Positions 1-8,448 are shown, counted from the stretch's first letter. The stretch: 64,000 nucleotides of DNA from Phycisphaerae bacterium (GCA_012729675.1 JAAYCR010000070.1:1-64000), one strand, 5' to 3'. Notes: a model not told the origin generated them from the sequence alone. Translations and numbers: made by a program.

Positions 1-2
1 CA

Positions 3-116
3 AAACTGGCTACCAGAAAAGCGTATGGCTTTAAGAGCTTCAAAACGCTGGAATTGGCCTTGTATCACAATCTTGGTGCATTACCGGAACCGGTTGAAAC
101 CCACAAATTTTTTTGA
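3..116 (+). CDS. C-terminal end of a transposase (ISL3-like), cut by the window edge
   Basis: An open frame runs in from the left edge and stops with TGA at 114-116, giving the last 37 residues of a protein. It contains RKAYGFKSFKTLELALYH and ends LPEPVETHKFF. This resembles the C-terminus of ISL3-type (IS204/IS1001/IS1096/IS1165) transposases, where an Arg/Tyr/Gly/Phe-rich tail follows the DDE core. The catalytic core lies outside the window, so family and integrity cannot be judged. I see no clear terminal inverted repeat between the stop and the terminator at 184-222. The assignment rests on remembered family resemblance. Confidence 0.5.
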   Translation, partial: KLATRKAYGFKSFKTLELALYHNLGALPEPVETHKFF

Positions 117-183
117 AGAGGCGAAATATAAAAGCACAACGAATCTGTATTGTGCGGCGCCTCGTCTGCGACCGAGATAAAAT

Positions 184-222
184 AACGCCCTAATCGGAGT
201 GTCAAGACCCGATTAGGGCGTT
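184..222 (-). terminator. Intrinsic terminator of the sugar-oxidation cluster
   Basis: A perfect 14-bp inverted repeat (184-197 with 209-222) encloses an 11-nt loop. On the minus strand it lies about 35 nt past the stop of the last gene of the cluster and is followed by a short T-rich stretch. The T-tract is weak. On the plus strand it could also end transcription of the transposase remnant. Confidence 0.6.
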
Positions 223-256
223 CTCATTCATACGTCTAAAGGGCGTCCCGTTAGGG

Positions 257-1561
257 TTAGCTGCGGCGCTGCCTTGGCCCTGAACCCGGAATGGCGACGA
301 CATCATCGGGCGGAGCGACAACCGTTCCCTTTTCGAAGTCTTCGCCGGTCGCCGCCAAGGTCAGGTTGTACCACGGCGAGTTGAGGCTTTCATCCATCAG
401 TTCGCGCCATCGCACGTTCTGCCCGGTATAGGCGCTGATGCGCCCCATGATGCCCGACAAGGTGGATTCGGCCACATTATGCGCTTCGTTGATCGGTTTG
501 CCGTCAACGATGCTCTTGAGCAGGTCCACATGTTCCTGTACATAGGGACCGCCGAATTCCTCGAATTCGGGCAGTTGGATGGATTTCTTATACCCGCCCT
601 GTCCCGGACCGGTTCCCCATACGGCGCCATCGGTGCCGACCAAGTATTCCGAGGTGCGGTTGTAGCAGCCATCGATCTGACGGCACATACTGTGAATGTG
701 CACATCGTTACCATAGTCAAAGTCCACGCTGAAAAAATCATATTGATTGCCGGTTTGTCGTCGTGCCCGTCCGCCGAAACCCAAGGCCGATTCGGGAACA
801 CGGCCGATATACCAGTTGGCCACGTCGATGTTATGCACATGCTGTTCGACAATATGATCGCCGCTCATCTCGGTAAAGCTCACCCAGTTGCGAACCATAT
901 AGTCGGCGTCCGATTCGCCTTCGTTCCGCGTGCGGTACCACAACGCTCCGCCGCACCACCAGATTTGTCCGCCCATCAGTTTGCCGATAGCGCCGTTGGC
1001 GATGGCATGGGCGGTCTGAAGGTAGGCGGCCTGGTGACGGCGCTGGGTGCCGGCGACCACCGCCAGTTTCTTTTCCAACGCCTGTTTTCCGCTGGCCATA
1101 ATCTTTCGGGCGCCCGGGGGGTCAATCGCAACCGGTTTTTCCATAAAGACATGCTTGCCCGCGTTGACCGCGGCCTCAAAATGAATCGGACGGAAATTGG
1201 GCGGAGTGGCCATCAACACCACATCCGCGTTCGAAGCGACGACCTTTTTATAGGCGTCTGCGCCCGCATGGCAGCGGTCTTCGGGGGCGCCGACTTTTTG
1301 GGCTGTCCCCACGGCCCGCTCCATAAAGTAATCGGCCAGTGCGACGACCTCGGTGTTAAGCCCCAGATGTTTGGCGGCGGCGATGCAGTTTTCCAGCGCC
1401 CCGCTGCCGCGCCCGCCGCAGCCGATCAGGCCCAGTTTGATGGTTTCCGGCCCCGCAGCAAACACCGCGCCGGGATTGACCAGCAAGGATGACGCCGAAA
1501 TGGCGGCGGCGCCTTTGACAAACTCTCGTCGTGAGAGCGAAGTGTGAATTCCCTTGAGCAT
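257..1561 (-). CDS. Tat-exported Gfo/Idh/MocA family oxidoreductase
   Basis: Predicted NAD(P)-dependent sugar dehydrogenase of 434 residues. The N-terminus carries a twin-arginine signal (SRREFVKG, R11 R12) and a hydrophobic stretch ending near AGP at 36-38, so the protein probably folds with its cofactor before export. The Rossmann fold begins around residue 41 with GCGGRG at 47-52. The family EKP motif is at 141-143. Conserved His and Asp residues of the sugar-binding domain lie in HVHNIDVANW at 241-250. It is the last gene of a minus-strand cluster, 33 nt downstream of a DUF1080 lipoprotein. In comparable Bacteroidetes and planctomycete loci such enzymes oxidise C3 of glycosides. The substrate here is inferred from neighbours only. 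Confidence 0.85.
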   Translation of the reverse strand: MLKGIHTSLSRREFVKGAAAISASSLLVNPGAVFAAGPETIKLGLIGCGGRGSGALENCIAAAKHLGLNTEVVALADYFMERAVGTAQKVGAPEDRCHAGADAYKKVVASNADVVLMATPPNFRPIHFEAAVNAGKHVFMEKPVAIDPPGARKIMASGKQALEKKLAVVAGTQRRHQAAYLQTAHAIANGAIGKLMGGQIWWCGGALWYRTRNEGESDADYMVRNWVSFTEMSGDHIVEQHVHNIDVANWYIGRVPESALGFGGRARRQTGNQYDFFSVDFDYGNDVHIHSMCRQIDGCYNRTSEYLVGTDGAVWGTGPGQGGYKKSIQLPEFEEFGGPYVQEHVDLLKSIVDGKPINEAHNVAESTLSGIMGRISAYTGQNVRWRELMDESLNSPWYNLTLAATGEDFEKGTVVAPPDDVVAIPGSGPRQRRS

Positions 1562-1594
1562 GAAAGACTCCTTGAATAAAGTTAAAATAACGGT

Positions 1595-2242
1595 TTACGG
1601 TTTAAGCGGCGTTAAGACGATATTGCGGAACTCAATCGGACCCCCTTCAGACTGCAAGCCGATCGCACCTTCGGACGGCTGTGCATCGACCGCGCTGTTC
1701 TGATGGACGCCGTTGACATACAGGTCAATCGTATTTCCCCGGCAAACGATGTTATAGCGGTTCCAGTGTCCTTCAAATTTCTCGCTGGTCGGAAGACGCT
1801 TGTTAACGATTTTGAAAATGGAGCCTTCAGGCTGATGCATGACGCCGTTGACCGTCACGGTAGAACCGGGTTGAATGGCAACCATGTCGCCTGCGCTGAG
1901 ATGTTTAAGCTGCGCCTCGATGCACTGCGGCCAGATCTTGTCTTCCCCAGTCGCATGAAGCAGAACACCGCTGTTGGCCGGAGTGTCAGGCCACCGCCAT
2001 TCAAGCTGCAGAATGTAGTTGCTGTACGACCCTGTGGTGCGGATATAACCGTTGGGTTTTCCCTCACAGCGGAGAACCCCGTTCTGGACAGACCAGACCG
2101 TTGCAGGATTGACGGAATCATCCTGCACATACGTTGTCCAGCCGTCCAGGGTCTGCCCGTTAAATAGAGCAACCGACCGAGAACAGCCGCTCAGCAGCGC
2201 CGCCGCAGCCAGAACGCATACGCTCGCAAACATTCGCTTCAT
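1595..2242 (-). CDS. DUF1080 (3-keto-disaccharide hydrolase-like) lipoprotein
   Basis: A 215-residue protein starting at the ATG at 2242, preceded by AAAGGAGGT on the minus strand. The frame is open upstream but without a better start. The N-terminus is a lipoprotein signal with lipobox LLSGC. The mature part is a jelly-roll domain of the DUF1080 family, with the typical opening ALFNGQTLDGWT and the Trp-rich strand LQLEWRWPDTPANSGVLL. DUF1080 proteins cleave 3-keto-glycosides after a dehydrogenase oxidises the sugar. That fits the Gfo/Idh gene downstream and the TIM-barrel genes upstream. Cell-surface or periplasmic anchoring is inferred from the lipobox. Confidence 0.85.
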   Translation of the reverse strand: MKRMFASVCVLAAAALLSGCSRSVALFNGQTLDGWTTYVQDDSVNPATVWSVQNGVLRCEGKPNGYIRTTGSYSNYILQLEWRWPDTPANSGVLLHATGEDKIWPQCIEAQLKHLSAGDMVAIQPGSTVTVNGVMHQPEGSIFKIVNKRLPTSEKFEGHWNRYNIVCRGNTIDLYVNGVHQNSAVDAQPSEGAIGLQSEGGPIEFRNIVLTPLKP

Positions 2243-2276
2243 ACGTCTTGACCTCCTTTTCATTGTTTTCTGTTTG

Positions 2277-3158
2277 TTATATGTCGCACAGCTGGACCGC
2301 TTCGGCCAGTGACTTAAGCGGGTCCTTTTTCGGCACAAATTCCTGCCCGACATAGCCTGTAAATCCGGTCTCGACAATCGCCTTCATAATGGCCGGATAA
2401 TACAGTTCCTGGCCCTCGTCAAGCTCATTACGCCCCGGAACGCCGGCCGTGTGATAATGCCCGATGCAGTCCTTGTATTCGCGAATCGTCGCAATCACGT
2501 CGCCTTCCTGAACCTGCATATGATAAATGTCATACAGCAGCCGGAAATTCGGCGACCCGACTCGCCGAACCAGGGCACCGCCCCAGTGCGTCCGGTCGCA
2601 CATATAATCGCGGTGATTGCGTTTCGAATTGAGCAGTTCCATGCAAATTGTGACCTTCTTCTGCTCGGCGAATCCGACGATTTCCTTGAGGGCGATCGCG
2701 CAGTTGTCTAAGCCTTCCTCGTCGTCCATCCCAGCCCGGTTGCCCGAAAAGCAGATGATATTCGGAAAACCCGCCTCGGATGTTTTTTCTATGCTCGTAC
2801 GTATCTGCGCCAGGCATTCGGCGTGATTTTCCTTCCGGTTCAGTCCTTTGCCGATGCTGTGGCTCGGCGTCATTGCACAGATCAGCCCGTGCTTTTGGAG
2901 AACCGGCCATTCCTGCGGCTCTGCCAGTTCAATCGACTGGATCCCGATGGAGGCGCAGTACGCCGCAAACGTCTCCAGCGGCTGGTTGCCGTAACACCAC
3001 TTGCAGACGGATTGTTTAATGCGTCCTTTGCGTTCCATAGCAGCTTCCTGTGCAAATACGGCAGGCGAGTTCAGCAGCCCGGCAGCGCCCGCCGCAAGGC
3101 CCGCCGACGAACAGGCTACAAAGCCCCGGCGTGTCACCGTCTTATCGCTCAATCCCAT
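2277..3158 (-). CDS. Tat-exported hydroxypyruvate isomerase-like TIM-barrel protein
   Basis: A 293-residue member of the xylose isomerase-like / AP endonuclease 2 TIM-barrel superfamily. It begins with a twin-arginine signal (TRRGFVACSS) and a likely cleavage site at AVFAQ. The barrel carries metal- and sugar-binding features: CMELLNSKRNHRDYM, LLYDIYHMQ, GHYHTAGVPGRNELDEG and the terminal GYVGQEFVP. These resemble hydroxypyruvate isomerase (Hyi). Export with the DUF1080 lipoprotein and an oxidoreductase suggests isomerisation or epimerisation of an oxidised sugar outside the cytoplasm rather than glyoxylate metabolism. It sits 34 nt upstream of the lipoprotein and 11 nt downstream of a second TIM-barrel gene. 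Confidence 0.8.
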   Translation of the reverse strand: MGLSDKTVTRRGFVACSSAGLAAGAAGLLNSPAVFAQEAAMERKGRIKQSVCKWCYGNQPLETFAAYCASIGIQSIELAEPQEWPVLQKHGLICAMTPSHSIGKGLNRKENHAECLAQIRTSIEKTSEAGFPNIICFSGNRAGMDDEEGLDNCAIALKEIVGFAEQKKVTICMELLNSKRNHRDYMCDRTHWGGALVRRVGSPNFRLLYDIYHMQVQEGDVIATIREYKDCIGHYHTAGVPGRNELDEGQELYYPAIMKAIVETGFTGYVGQEFVPKKDPLKSLAEAVQLCDI

Positions 3159-3169
3159 CGCGGCAGTCC

Positions 3170-4084
3170 TTAAAATGCGTCACATTCACGATACGCCTTC
3201 AGCAGCGCAACTTCCCCCTCTTTTCCGTCGCGGCTGATGCCGTGTTCCATACACAGAACACCCTGGTAGCCTTTCTTGTGCAGATGTTTGAAGATGTTCC
3301 GGTAATTAATCTCGCCTGTTCCCGGTTCCCGGCGTCCCGGATTGTCGCCCAGATGAAAAGCGGCGATCTCGCTCCACGCGTTATCAATGTTGGGAATCAG
3401 GTTCCCTTCCGTAATCTGCTGGTGATACAGATCGTCCACGATCTTGCAGCACGGATGATTGACCGCCCGGCAGATGGCGTAGCTTTGCGGCATGCTCGTC
3501 AAAAACAGCCCCGGATGGTCGCGCTTGTTCAGCGGTTCCAGTACGATCACAAGTCCCGACTCTTCGCACGCCTCGGCGAAGAATCTAAGATTATCAATCA
3601 CATTCGCCGTCTGATACCCCCAATCCATGCGCTGATTGTAACGTCCCGGAACCATCAGGGCCCATTTCACCCCGGTTCGCTTGGCGGTTTCAATGCCGTT
3701 TCGAATCCGGGCCAGAAGCTCCTTGCGGATGTCCGCATCGTTGAGTACCATGCTTTCTTTCCCGAAATCCGCATACAAAACAAACGGCCCCAATTCCATA
3801 TTCCGTTCTTGTAGCGCCGTCCCGATTTTTTCCTGCAGGTCCTGAGGCTTGCCCATCAGGCCGTTGTCAAACACCGCACTGAAACCCTGCTCATGCATAA
3901 ATTTGATCCCGTCGATGGGGTCATTGCCCGCGTGCTCACGAAACCGTCCCAAATCCGGGGCATACTTGAGCTTGAAAGGGGTGGTCGGGGTGGCGGGGAC
4001 GGTCGTTTCTTCACCCTCGGCCAGTCCGGTGGATATAATCGTTCCTGCCGCCAGTGACCCTGCGATAAACCTTCGTCTGTCCAT
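3170..4084 (-). CDS. Tat-exported sugar isomerase/epimerase-like TIM-barrel protein
   Basis: A 304-residue protein starting at 4084 with an upstream GGAGGT. The N-terminus, MDRRRFIAGSLAAGTII, is a short twin-arginine signal. The rest is a xylose isomerase-like TIM barrel; recognisable segments are LVIVLEPLNKRDHPG, CKIVDDLYHQQITEGN, AAFHLGDNPGRREPGTGEIN and the terminal GVLCMEHGIS. It is probably a paralogue of the next gene, to which it is tightly linked (11 nt), and is the first gene of the four-gene cluster. The actual substrate is unknown. The 176 nt upstream, before the cimA stop, would hold the promoter; no convincing -35/-10 pair was recognised there. Confidence 0.78.
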   Translation of the reverse strand: MDRRRFIAGSLAAGTIISTGLAEGEETTVPATPTTPFKLKYAPDLGRFREHAGNDPIDGIKFMHEQGFSAVFDNGLMGKPQDLQEKIGTALQERNMELGPFVLYADFGKESMVLNDADIRKELLARIRNGIETAKRTGVKWALMVPGRYNQRMDWGYQTANVIDNLRFFAEACEESGLVIVLEPLNKRDHPGLFLTSMPQSYAICRAVNHPCCKIVDDLYHQQITEGNLIPNIDNAWSEIAAFHLGDNPGRREPGTGEINYRNIFKHLHKKGYQGVLCMEHGISRDGKEGEVALLKAYRECDAF

Positions 4085-4260
4085 AACATACCTCCAGTTT
4101 AAGACACGATGATAACAACATGACTCTACAGAGTGGATTATAAGTCCAGCGCCATAAATGTAAATCAAAAAGGAAGACGTTTTTACAGCACTGTTTTTGC
4201 ATAAACAAAGGAATCCCCGGATAAAGAGGATTCCCGATATTCCGAAGACTGTGGATAGAC

Positions 4261-5835
4261 TTACTCGTTCAGGGTCCCCGCGTCCTTCAAGAGCTTGTAT
4301 TCGACGCTGTCCACAAGGGCCAGCCAGCTTGCCTCGATGATATTCTCGGAAACACCCACTGTACCCCACATATCCTGCGCATCGCGGCTTTCGATCACAA
4401 CGCGGACACGCGCGGCTGTGCCTGCACGGGCGTTGACTACACGCACCTTGTAATCGACCAGGCTGATTTCCTTGATATTCGGGTAGAACGCCTCCATTGC
4501 CTTGCGCAGCGCGACGTCCAGCGCATTGACAGGGCCGTCGCCTTCGCTGACGACATGTTCGATCCGCCCGTCCACCGCCAGTTTGACGCTGGCCTCTGTA
4601 ACCATCCGCCCCAATTCGCTGCGTTCCACATCCACATGATACTTGATCAATTCGAAACTGGGCGTATACGATCCCATCGCCTTCTTGACCAGAATGTCAA
4701 AACTCGCCTCGGCGGTCTCGAACTGATACCCTTCATTTTCAAGGTCCTGCACTTTTTGAAGGATCACCCGCGCAACGGCCCGGTCGCTGATCATCTTTTT
4801 CTTTTCGAGCTTGTCCAGCACATTGGACGACCCGCTCAGTTCCGAAATCAAAAACCGCCGCTCATTGCCCACCAGTTCGGGAGAAATATGTTCGTACGTC
4901 TTCTGATTTTTTCGCAGCGCATCGATATGCAGGCCAGCCTTGTGCGCAAACGCGCTTTCCCCCACATACGGCATATGAGACGCAGGTGGCAGATTGGCCA
5001 CCTCATACGCAAATCGCGATAGTTCCGTCAGGCTTCGCAGATTGTCCGCTCCGACCGTTTCAAATCCCATCTTCAGCGACAAATTCGGGATGATCGTACA
5101 CAAATTGGCGTTTCCCGTCCGCTCGCCCAGGCCGTTGATTGTGCCCTGTACGTGCCGTGCCCCGGCCCGCACCGCCGCCAGCGAATTGGCCACCGCACAG
5201 TCCGAATCGTTATGGCAATGGATGCCGACCGTCACCCCCGGCAGCGCACTGACCACCGCCCGCGTGATCTGAAACACATCCTCCGGCAGTGCCCCGCCGT
5301 TGGTCTCACACAGACAGATCGTCCCCGCCCCCGCCTCGGCGGCCGCCTGCAAAACTTTCAGGGCGTAGGCCGGATTATGTTTGTAGCCGTCAAAGAAATG
5401 CTCGGCGTCAAACACCACCTCACGCCCCTGCTTTTTCAGATAAACCGTCGAATCGGCACACAGCGCAATATTCTCCTCGAGCGAACACCGCAACACATCC
5501 GTGACATGCATATCCCACGTCTTGCCCACAATCGTCACCACCGGCACATTACAGGCCAGCAGCGCCCGGATGCCCGTATCATCCTCGACCGTGTTGGCCG
5601 CGCGCCGCGTGCTGCCAAAGGCCGCAATGCGAGCATGCTTGAACGGCACCTCCTGAATACGATGAAAAAACTCTTCTTCCTTCGGATTGCTCAGCGGATA
5701 CCCGCCCTCGACATAGTCGACCCCGAATTCATCCAATCGACGGGCGATCAGCAGTTTGTCTTCCACCGAAAAGCTAACGCCCTCGGCCTGCATCCCATCC
5801 CGCAGTGTTGTATCGTAAATCTTTATTTTTTGCAT
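4261..5835 (-). CDS. cimA: (R)-citramalate synthase (2-isopropylmalate synthase family)
   Basis: A 524-residue DRE-TIM metallolyase that condenses pyruvate and acetyl-CoA to citramalate, the threonine-independent entry to isoleucine. It shows the family signature YDTTLRDGMQAEGVSFS near the N-terminus, the metal-binding GIHCHNDSDCAVANS, and the loop GTINGLGERTGNANL. The C-terminal LeuA-dimer regulatory domain is intact. Length and the YDTTLRDGMQAEG variant fit the CimA branch better than LeuA (which has DTLRDGEQ). It is divergent from the methyltransferase, and a plausible promoter pair lies in the intergenic region. Confidence 0.88.
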   Translation of the reverse strand: MQKIKIYDTTLRDGMQAEGVSFSVEDKLLIARRLDEFGVDYVEGGYPLSNPKEEEFFHRIQEVPFKHARIAAFGSTRRAANTVEDDTGIRALLACNVPVVTIVGKTWDMHVTDVLRCSLEENIALCADSTVYLKKQGREVVFDAEHFFDGYKHNPAYALKVLQAAAEAGAGTICLCETNGGALPEDVFQITRAVVSALPGVTVGIHCHNDSDCAVANSLAAVRAGARHVQGTINGLGERTGNANLCTIIPNLSLKMGFETVGADNLRSLTELSRFAYEVANLPPASHMPYVGESAFAHKAGLHIDALRKNQKTYEHISPELVGNERRFLISELSGSSNVLDKLEKKKMISDRAVARVILQKVQDLENEGYQFETAEASFDILVKKAMGSYTPSFELIKYHVDVERSELGRMVTEASVKLAVDGRIEHVVSEGDGPVNALDVALRKAMEAFYPNIKEISLVDYKVRVVNARAGTAARVRVVIESRDAQDMWGTVGVSENIIEASWLALVDSVEYKLLKDAGTLNE

Positions 5836-5872
5836 ATTTGCATTCTCTCTCGGTCATCCCGCAAAGGCTATC

Positions 5873-5900
5873 AGTATATCCGATTATCGCCGAAAGTAAA
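5873..5900 (-). promoter_or_regulatory. Putative sigma70-type promoter of cimA
   Basis: Read on the minus strand, TTTACT (5900-5895) and TATACT (5878-5873) are separated by 16 nt, about 40 nt upstream of the cimA start. Each hexamer differs from consensus by one or two bases. There is no experimental support. Confidence 0.4.
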
Positions 5901-5927
5901 CTCCAAACCAACAGAAATTCCGGGGGA

Positions 5928-5955
5928 TTGCATATCGCGCGGTTACGGCTACAAT
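5928..5955 (+). promoter_or_regulatory. Putative promoter of the methyltransferase gene
   Basis: TTGCAT (5928-5933) and TACAAT (5950-5955) with a 16-nt spacer sit just upstream of the methyltransferase start at 5978, back to back with the cimA promoter. The predicted 5' leader would be about 16 nt and contains the AAAGGAGG ribosome-binding site. Confidence 0.4.
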
Positions 5956-5977
5956 GAGACTGCGAAAGGAGGCACTT

Positions 5978-6781
5978 ATGCCCTATGTTCATGGTTATTC
6001 CGACCGCGAAACGTTGCGGTTGTACGAGCAGGCCGAGATTTTGGAAGACATCCTGCACTGCGACACCGCCTACTCCCCCGGCGCCCGGGTGCTGGAGGCC
6101 GGATGCGGTGTCGGCGCACAAACCTGCCTCCTGCGTAAACGAAGCCCACAGGCCTTCTTCACCTGCATTGACATTTCCGAAAAATCCCTCGCCTCGGCCC
6201 GCCGCCTCAAAGACACCCCCGGCTTCGAACAGGTCACATTCGAACAGGCGGACATCCATCACCTGCGCTTCCCCGATGCCGCCTTTGACCACGTATTCGT
6301 CTGCTTCGTCCTCGAACATCTGGACGACCCCGTCAAGGCCCTAAAGGAGTTAAAACGCGTTCTCCGCCCCGGCGGCACGCTGACCGTCATCGAAGGCGAC
6401 CACGGCTCCTGCTTCTGGCATCCCGAAACCCCCGACAGCCGCGCCGCATGGGCCGCCCTGATCGCCGCCCAGCAGGCCCACGGCCACGACCCCCTCATCG
6501 GACGCCGCCTCACCCCTCTCCTCACCGCCGCCGGCCTGACTGTCACCTCCTGCCGACCCGCATGGCTCTACGCCGACAGCCTCACCCCCGACCTCCGCGA
6601 CGGTATGGTCAACCACATCATTGTTCCCATGGTCCGCTCCGCACGCGACCAAATCCTCGCAGACAACATCCTCACCGCCGACACCTTCGAAAAAGGCTGC
6701 ATCGAAATCGCCCAATCCGACATCTCATCCGAAGGAACTTTCTTCTACACTTGGTTCAAAGCCGTCGCTATACGCGGATGA
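5978..6781 (+). CDS. Class I SAM-dependent methyltransferase
   Basis: A 267-residue cytosolic methyltransferase. The start at 5978 is chosen over an upstream in-frame ATG (5954) because AAAGGAGG lies just before it. The SAM-binding motif I is VLEAGCGVGAQTCLL. Motif II follows with an acidic residue in FFTCIDISEKSL. The post-motif region FDHVFVCFVLEHLDDPVKAL and RVLRPGGTLTVIEGDHGS is typical of UbiE/COQ5-like small-molecule enzymes. The C-terminal third differs from ubiquinone/menaquinone methyltransferases. The acceptor is unknown and no pathway genes adjoin it. Confidence 0.8.
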   Translation: MPYVHGYSDRETLRLYEQAEILEDILHCDTAYSPGARVLEAGCGVGAQTCLLRKRSPQAFFTCIDISEKSLASARRLKDTPGFEQVTFEQADIHHLRFPDAAFDHVFVCFVLEHLDDPVKALKELKRVLRPGGTLTVIEGDHGSCFWHPETPDSRAAWAALIAAQQAHGHDPLIGRRLTPLLTAAGLTVTSCRPAWLYADSLTPDLRDGMVNHIIVPMVRSARDQILADNILTADTFEKGCIEIAQSDISSEGTFFYTWFKAVAIRG

Positions 6782-7242
6782 AATTGTGACGGCCAGGCAG
6801 GTGGAGCTTTCGAGCATCAAAAAAGACAAGCGGCGATTGATTTCGACATATATTTTCAACGGTAGGGTTTAGATGATTATCCGAGCGCACCCTAAGAATA
6901 CATTTTTCACAAAAAACACTTGCAGTTTTGAATGGCTTCCTTATAATACCTCTCTACGAGATATTCTGCCGCACGGGGACATGTGTGGTAACGGGTTAGG
7001 GTCAGGCCGAAAAGGCCGTTTTTGACCCTAAAAATGGGGCTGACAGGTATCGCAGCAGGGTCAGCTCAAGCCTCCGGCAGAATCCGGTCGGTTCGCTTTT
7101 CAAAGCGGACACTGCGACTTTCGCTCTAAAAATTAAAAATACAAAAGAAAAAAGTAAAAATACATCTTGAAAATAAGGATAGCATCCCTATTTTATTTTT
7201 AAGTTGTCTTTTTTATCTTTACCTTTTGATTTTTTTCTTTAT
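6782..7242 (+). other. Gene-free region with a promoter, hairpins and a heptad palindrome; possible small RNA
   Basis: No convincing protein gene. A promoter-like pair lies at 6920-6947. Downstream are a hairpin at 6998-7029 (two stem blocks with a bulge), a near-perfect hairpin at 7091-7110, and a terminator-like hairpin at 7170-7194 followed by T-rich sequence. From about 7138 to 7236 the sequence is A-rich and then T-rich, forming a long imperfect palindrome with a 7-nt period. Together this could be a transcript of about 240 nt ending just before tRNA-Gln. No known RNA family was matched. Confidence 0.35.
6920..6947 (+). promoter_or_regulatory. Putative promoter in the gap before tRNA-Gln
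   Basis: A perfect TATAAT (6942-6947) is preceded by a weak -35 (TTGCAG at 6920-6925 with a 16-nt spacer, or CTTGCA with 17). It points into a region with several hairpins and no protein gene, so it may drive a small RNA or the tRNA. Confidence 0.4.
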
Positions 7243-7314
7243 TACCCGGTGGTGTAATCGGTAACACAGAGGTTTTTGGTACCTCTATTCCAGGTTCGAG
7301 TCCTGGCCGGGTAG
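7243..7314 (+). tRNA. tRNA-Gln, anticodon TTG
   Basis: A complete cloverleaf can be drawn by eye. The acceptor stem is TACCCGG / CCGGGTA (7243-7249 with 7307-7313), followed by discriminator G7314. The D stem is GTG/CAC. The anticodon stem is GAGGT/ACCTC with loop TTTTGGT, placing TTG at 7276-7278. The variable loop has 4 nt. The T stem is CCAGG/CCTGG with loop TTCGAGT. CCA is not encoded. Confidence 0.95.
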
Positions 7315-7371
7315 GTTTCAAAGTTAAAGGTTACGTTTTAAAAGCTAAAAATTAAGGAAGTTTGCTTTAAC

Positions 7372-8448
7372 ATGGTTGAGGTTGCTGCTGTCATATTGGC
7401 TGCGGGGCAAAGTACTCGGATGAACACCCGTACGGCGAAGGTGCTGCACGAGGTGTGCGGACGTCCTATGCTCGAGTGGGTCTTGACAGCGTGCCGGGAT
7501 GCGGGCGTTACAAAGCATTATGTCGTCGTGGGTTATGGAAAAGACCAGATCGTTGCACGGTACGGAAAAGATGGCGATGTGGTGTTTGTCGAGCAGGCCC
7601 AGCAGCGAGGTACCGGCCATGCGGTGATGTGCTGCCGGGAGCACTTGAGCGGGTTTTCAGGGTTGACGCTGGTGTTGTGCGGCGACGCCCCGCTGATCCG
7701 GACGGAAACCATTAAGATATTGATTGAAAAGCACTTACAGGATAAATCAGCGGTGACGCTGGCCACGGCGGTGATGCACAACCCGACCGGCTACGGCCGT
7801 ATCGTGCGTGACGGCTACGGCAACATTCAGGGCATCGTCGAGCATAACGACTGCAATTCGGCGCAATTGGAAATCTCAGAGATCAATCCGGGGTATTTTT
7901 GCTTTAATACACCGCTGCTGCTGGAGACGCTGGACAAGATCACGCCGAATAACAAGAAAAATGAGTATTATCTGACCGATGCGCTGCATATTTTACTTGC
8001 CGACGGGCACAAGGCGACGGCGGTTACGGCCGTGGCCGAACAAGACGCGATGGGCGTCAACAACCGTCGGCAACTTTCCGAGGCCGGCAAAATTATGCAG
8101 TGTCGGATACAGGACAAATTGATGACCGAGGGGGTAACGATTGTCGATCCGTTGAATACCTGGATCGATGCGCGGGCACGGATTGGCCAGGATACAGTGA
8201 TCGAGCCGTTTACCTATCTGCACGGGCCAGTGAAGATCGGGGCCAACTGCCGCATCGGGGCCGGCTGTGTCACGACCGACGCGGTCGCCGGCGCGGCGGC
8301 GGCCATTGCCATCGGCGACGGTGTTTGTGTCGGGCCGGGGTCGGTCCTTAATGCACCGGTAACAATTCCCAACGGCAAAACCATTATCCCGGGTTCTGTG
8401 ATTGGAGGCACTGCTGAAGATGGGAAAGAGGAGGCTATCCATGCTTAA
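7372..8448 (+). CDS. glmU: GlmU-type UDP-N-acetylglucosamine pyrophosphorylase with a shortened beta-helix
   Basis: A 358-residue nucleotidyltransferase. The N-terminal domain has the family signature LAAGQSTRMNTRTAKVLH, the substrate loop QQRGTGHAV and the metal site CGDAPLI. It should form UDP-GlcNAc from UTP and GlcNAc-1-phosphate. The C-terminal left-handed beta-helix (about 265-350) has only a few hexapeptide turns. Bifunctional GlmU is about 456 residues, so the acetyltransferase half is largely missing; GlcN-1-P acetylation must come from elsewhere, or the helix is structural only. It heads a glmU-prs-rplY-pth arrangement as in Firmicutes, and its last 8 nt overlap prs. Confidence 0.82.
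   Translation: MVEVAAVILAAGQSTRMNTRTAKVLHEVCGRPMLEWVLTACRDAGVTKHYVVVGYGKDQIVARYGKDGDVVFVEQAQQRGTGHAVMCCREHLSGFSGLTLVLCGDAPLIRTETIKILIEKHLQDKSAVTLATAVMHNPTGYGRIVRDGYGNIQGIVEHNDCNSAQLEISEINPGYFCFNTPLLLETLDKITPNNKKNEYYLTDALHILLADGHKATAVTAVAEQDAMGVNNRRQLSEAGKIMQCRIQDKLMTEGVTIVDPLNTWIDARARIGQDTVIEPFTYLHGPVKIGANCRIGAGCVTTDAVAGAAAAIAIGDGVCVGPGSVLNAPVTIPNGKTIIPGSVIGGTAEDGKEEAIHA

Noticed and set aside
1-256. Complete insertion sequence at the left edge
   Set aside because: Only 37 residues of the transposase are inside the window and no terminal inverted repeat was found.
479-1492. Long plus-strand frame opposite the Gfo/Idh gene
   Set aside because: Antisense shadow of a clearly coding GC-rich gene; no protein family features.
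6990-7110. SRP (4.5S) RNA, because of a GGTCAGGCC block
   Set aside because: The GGAA tetraloop and the AGCAGCC strand of domain IV are absent; only the short block matches.
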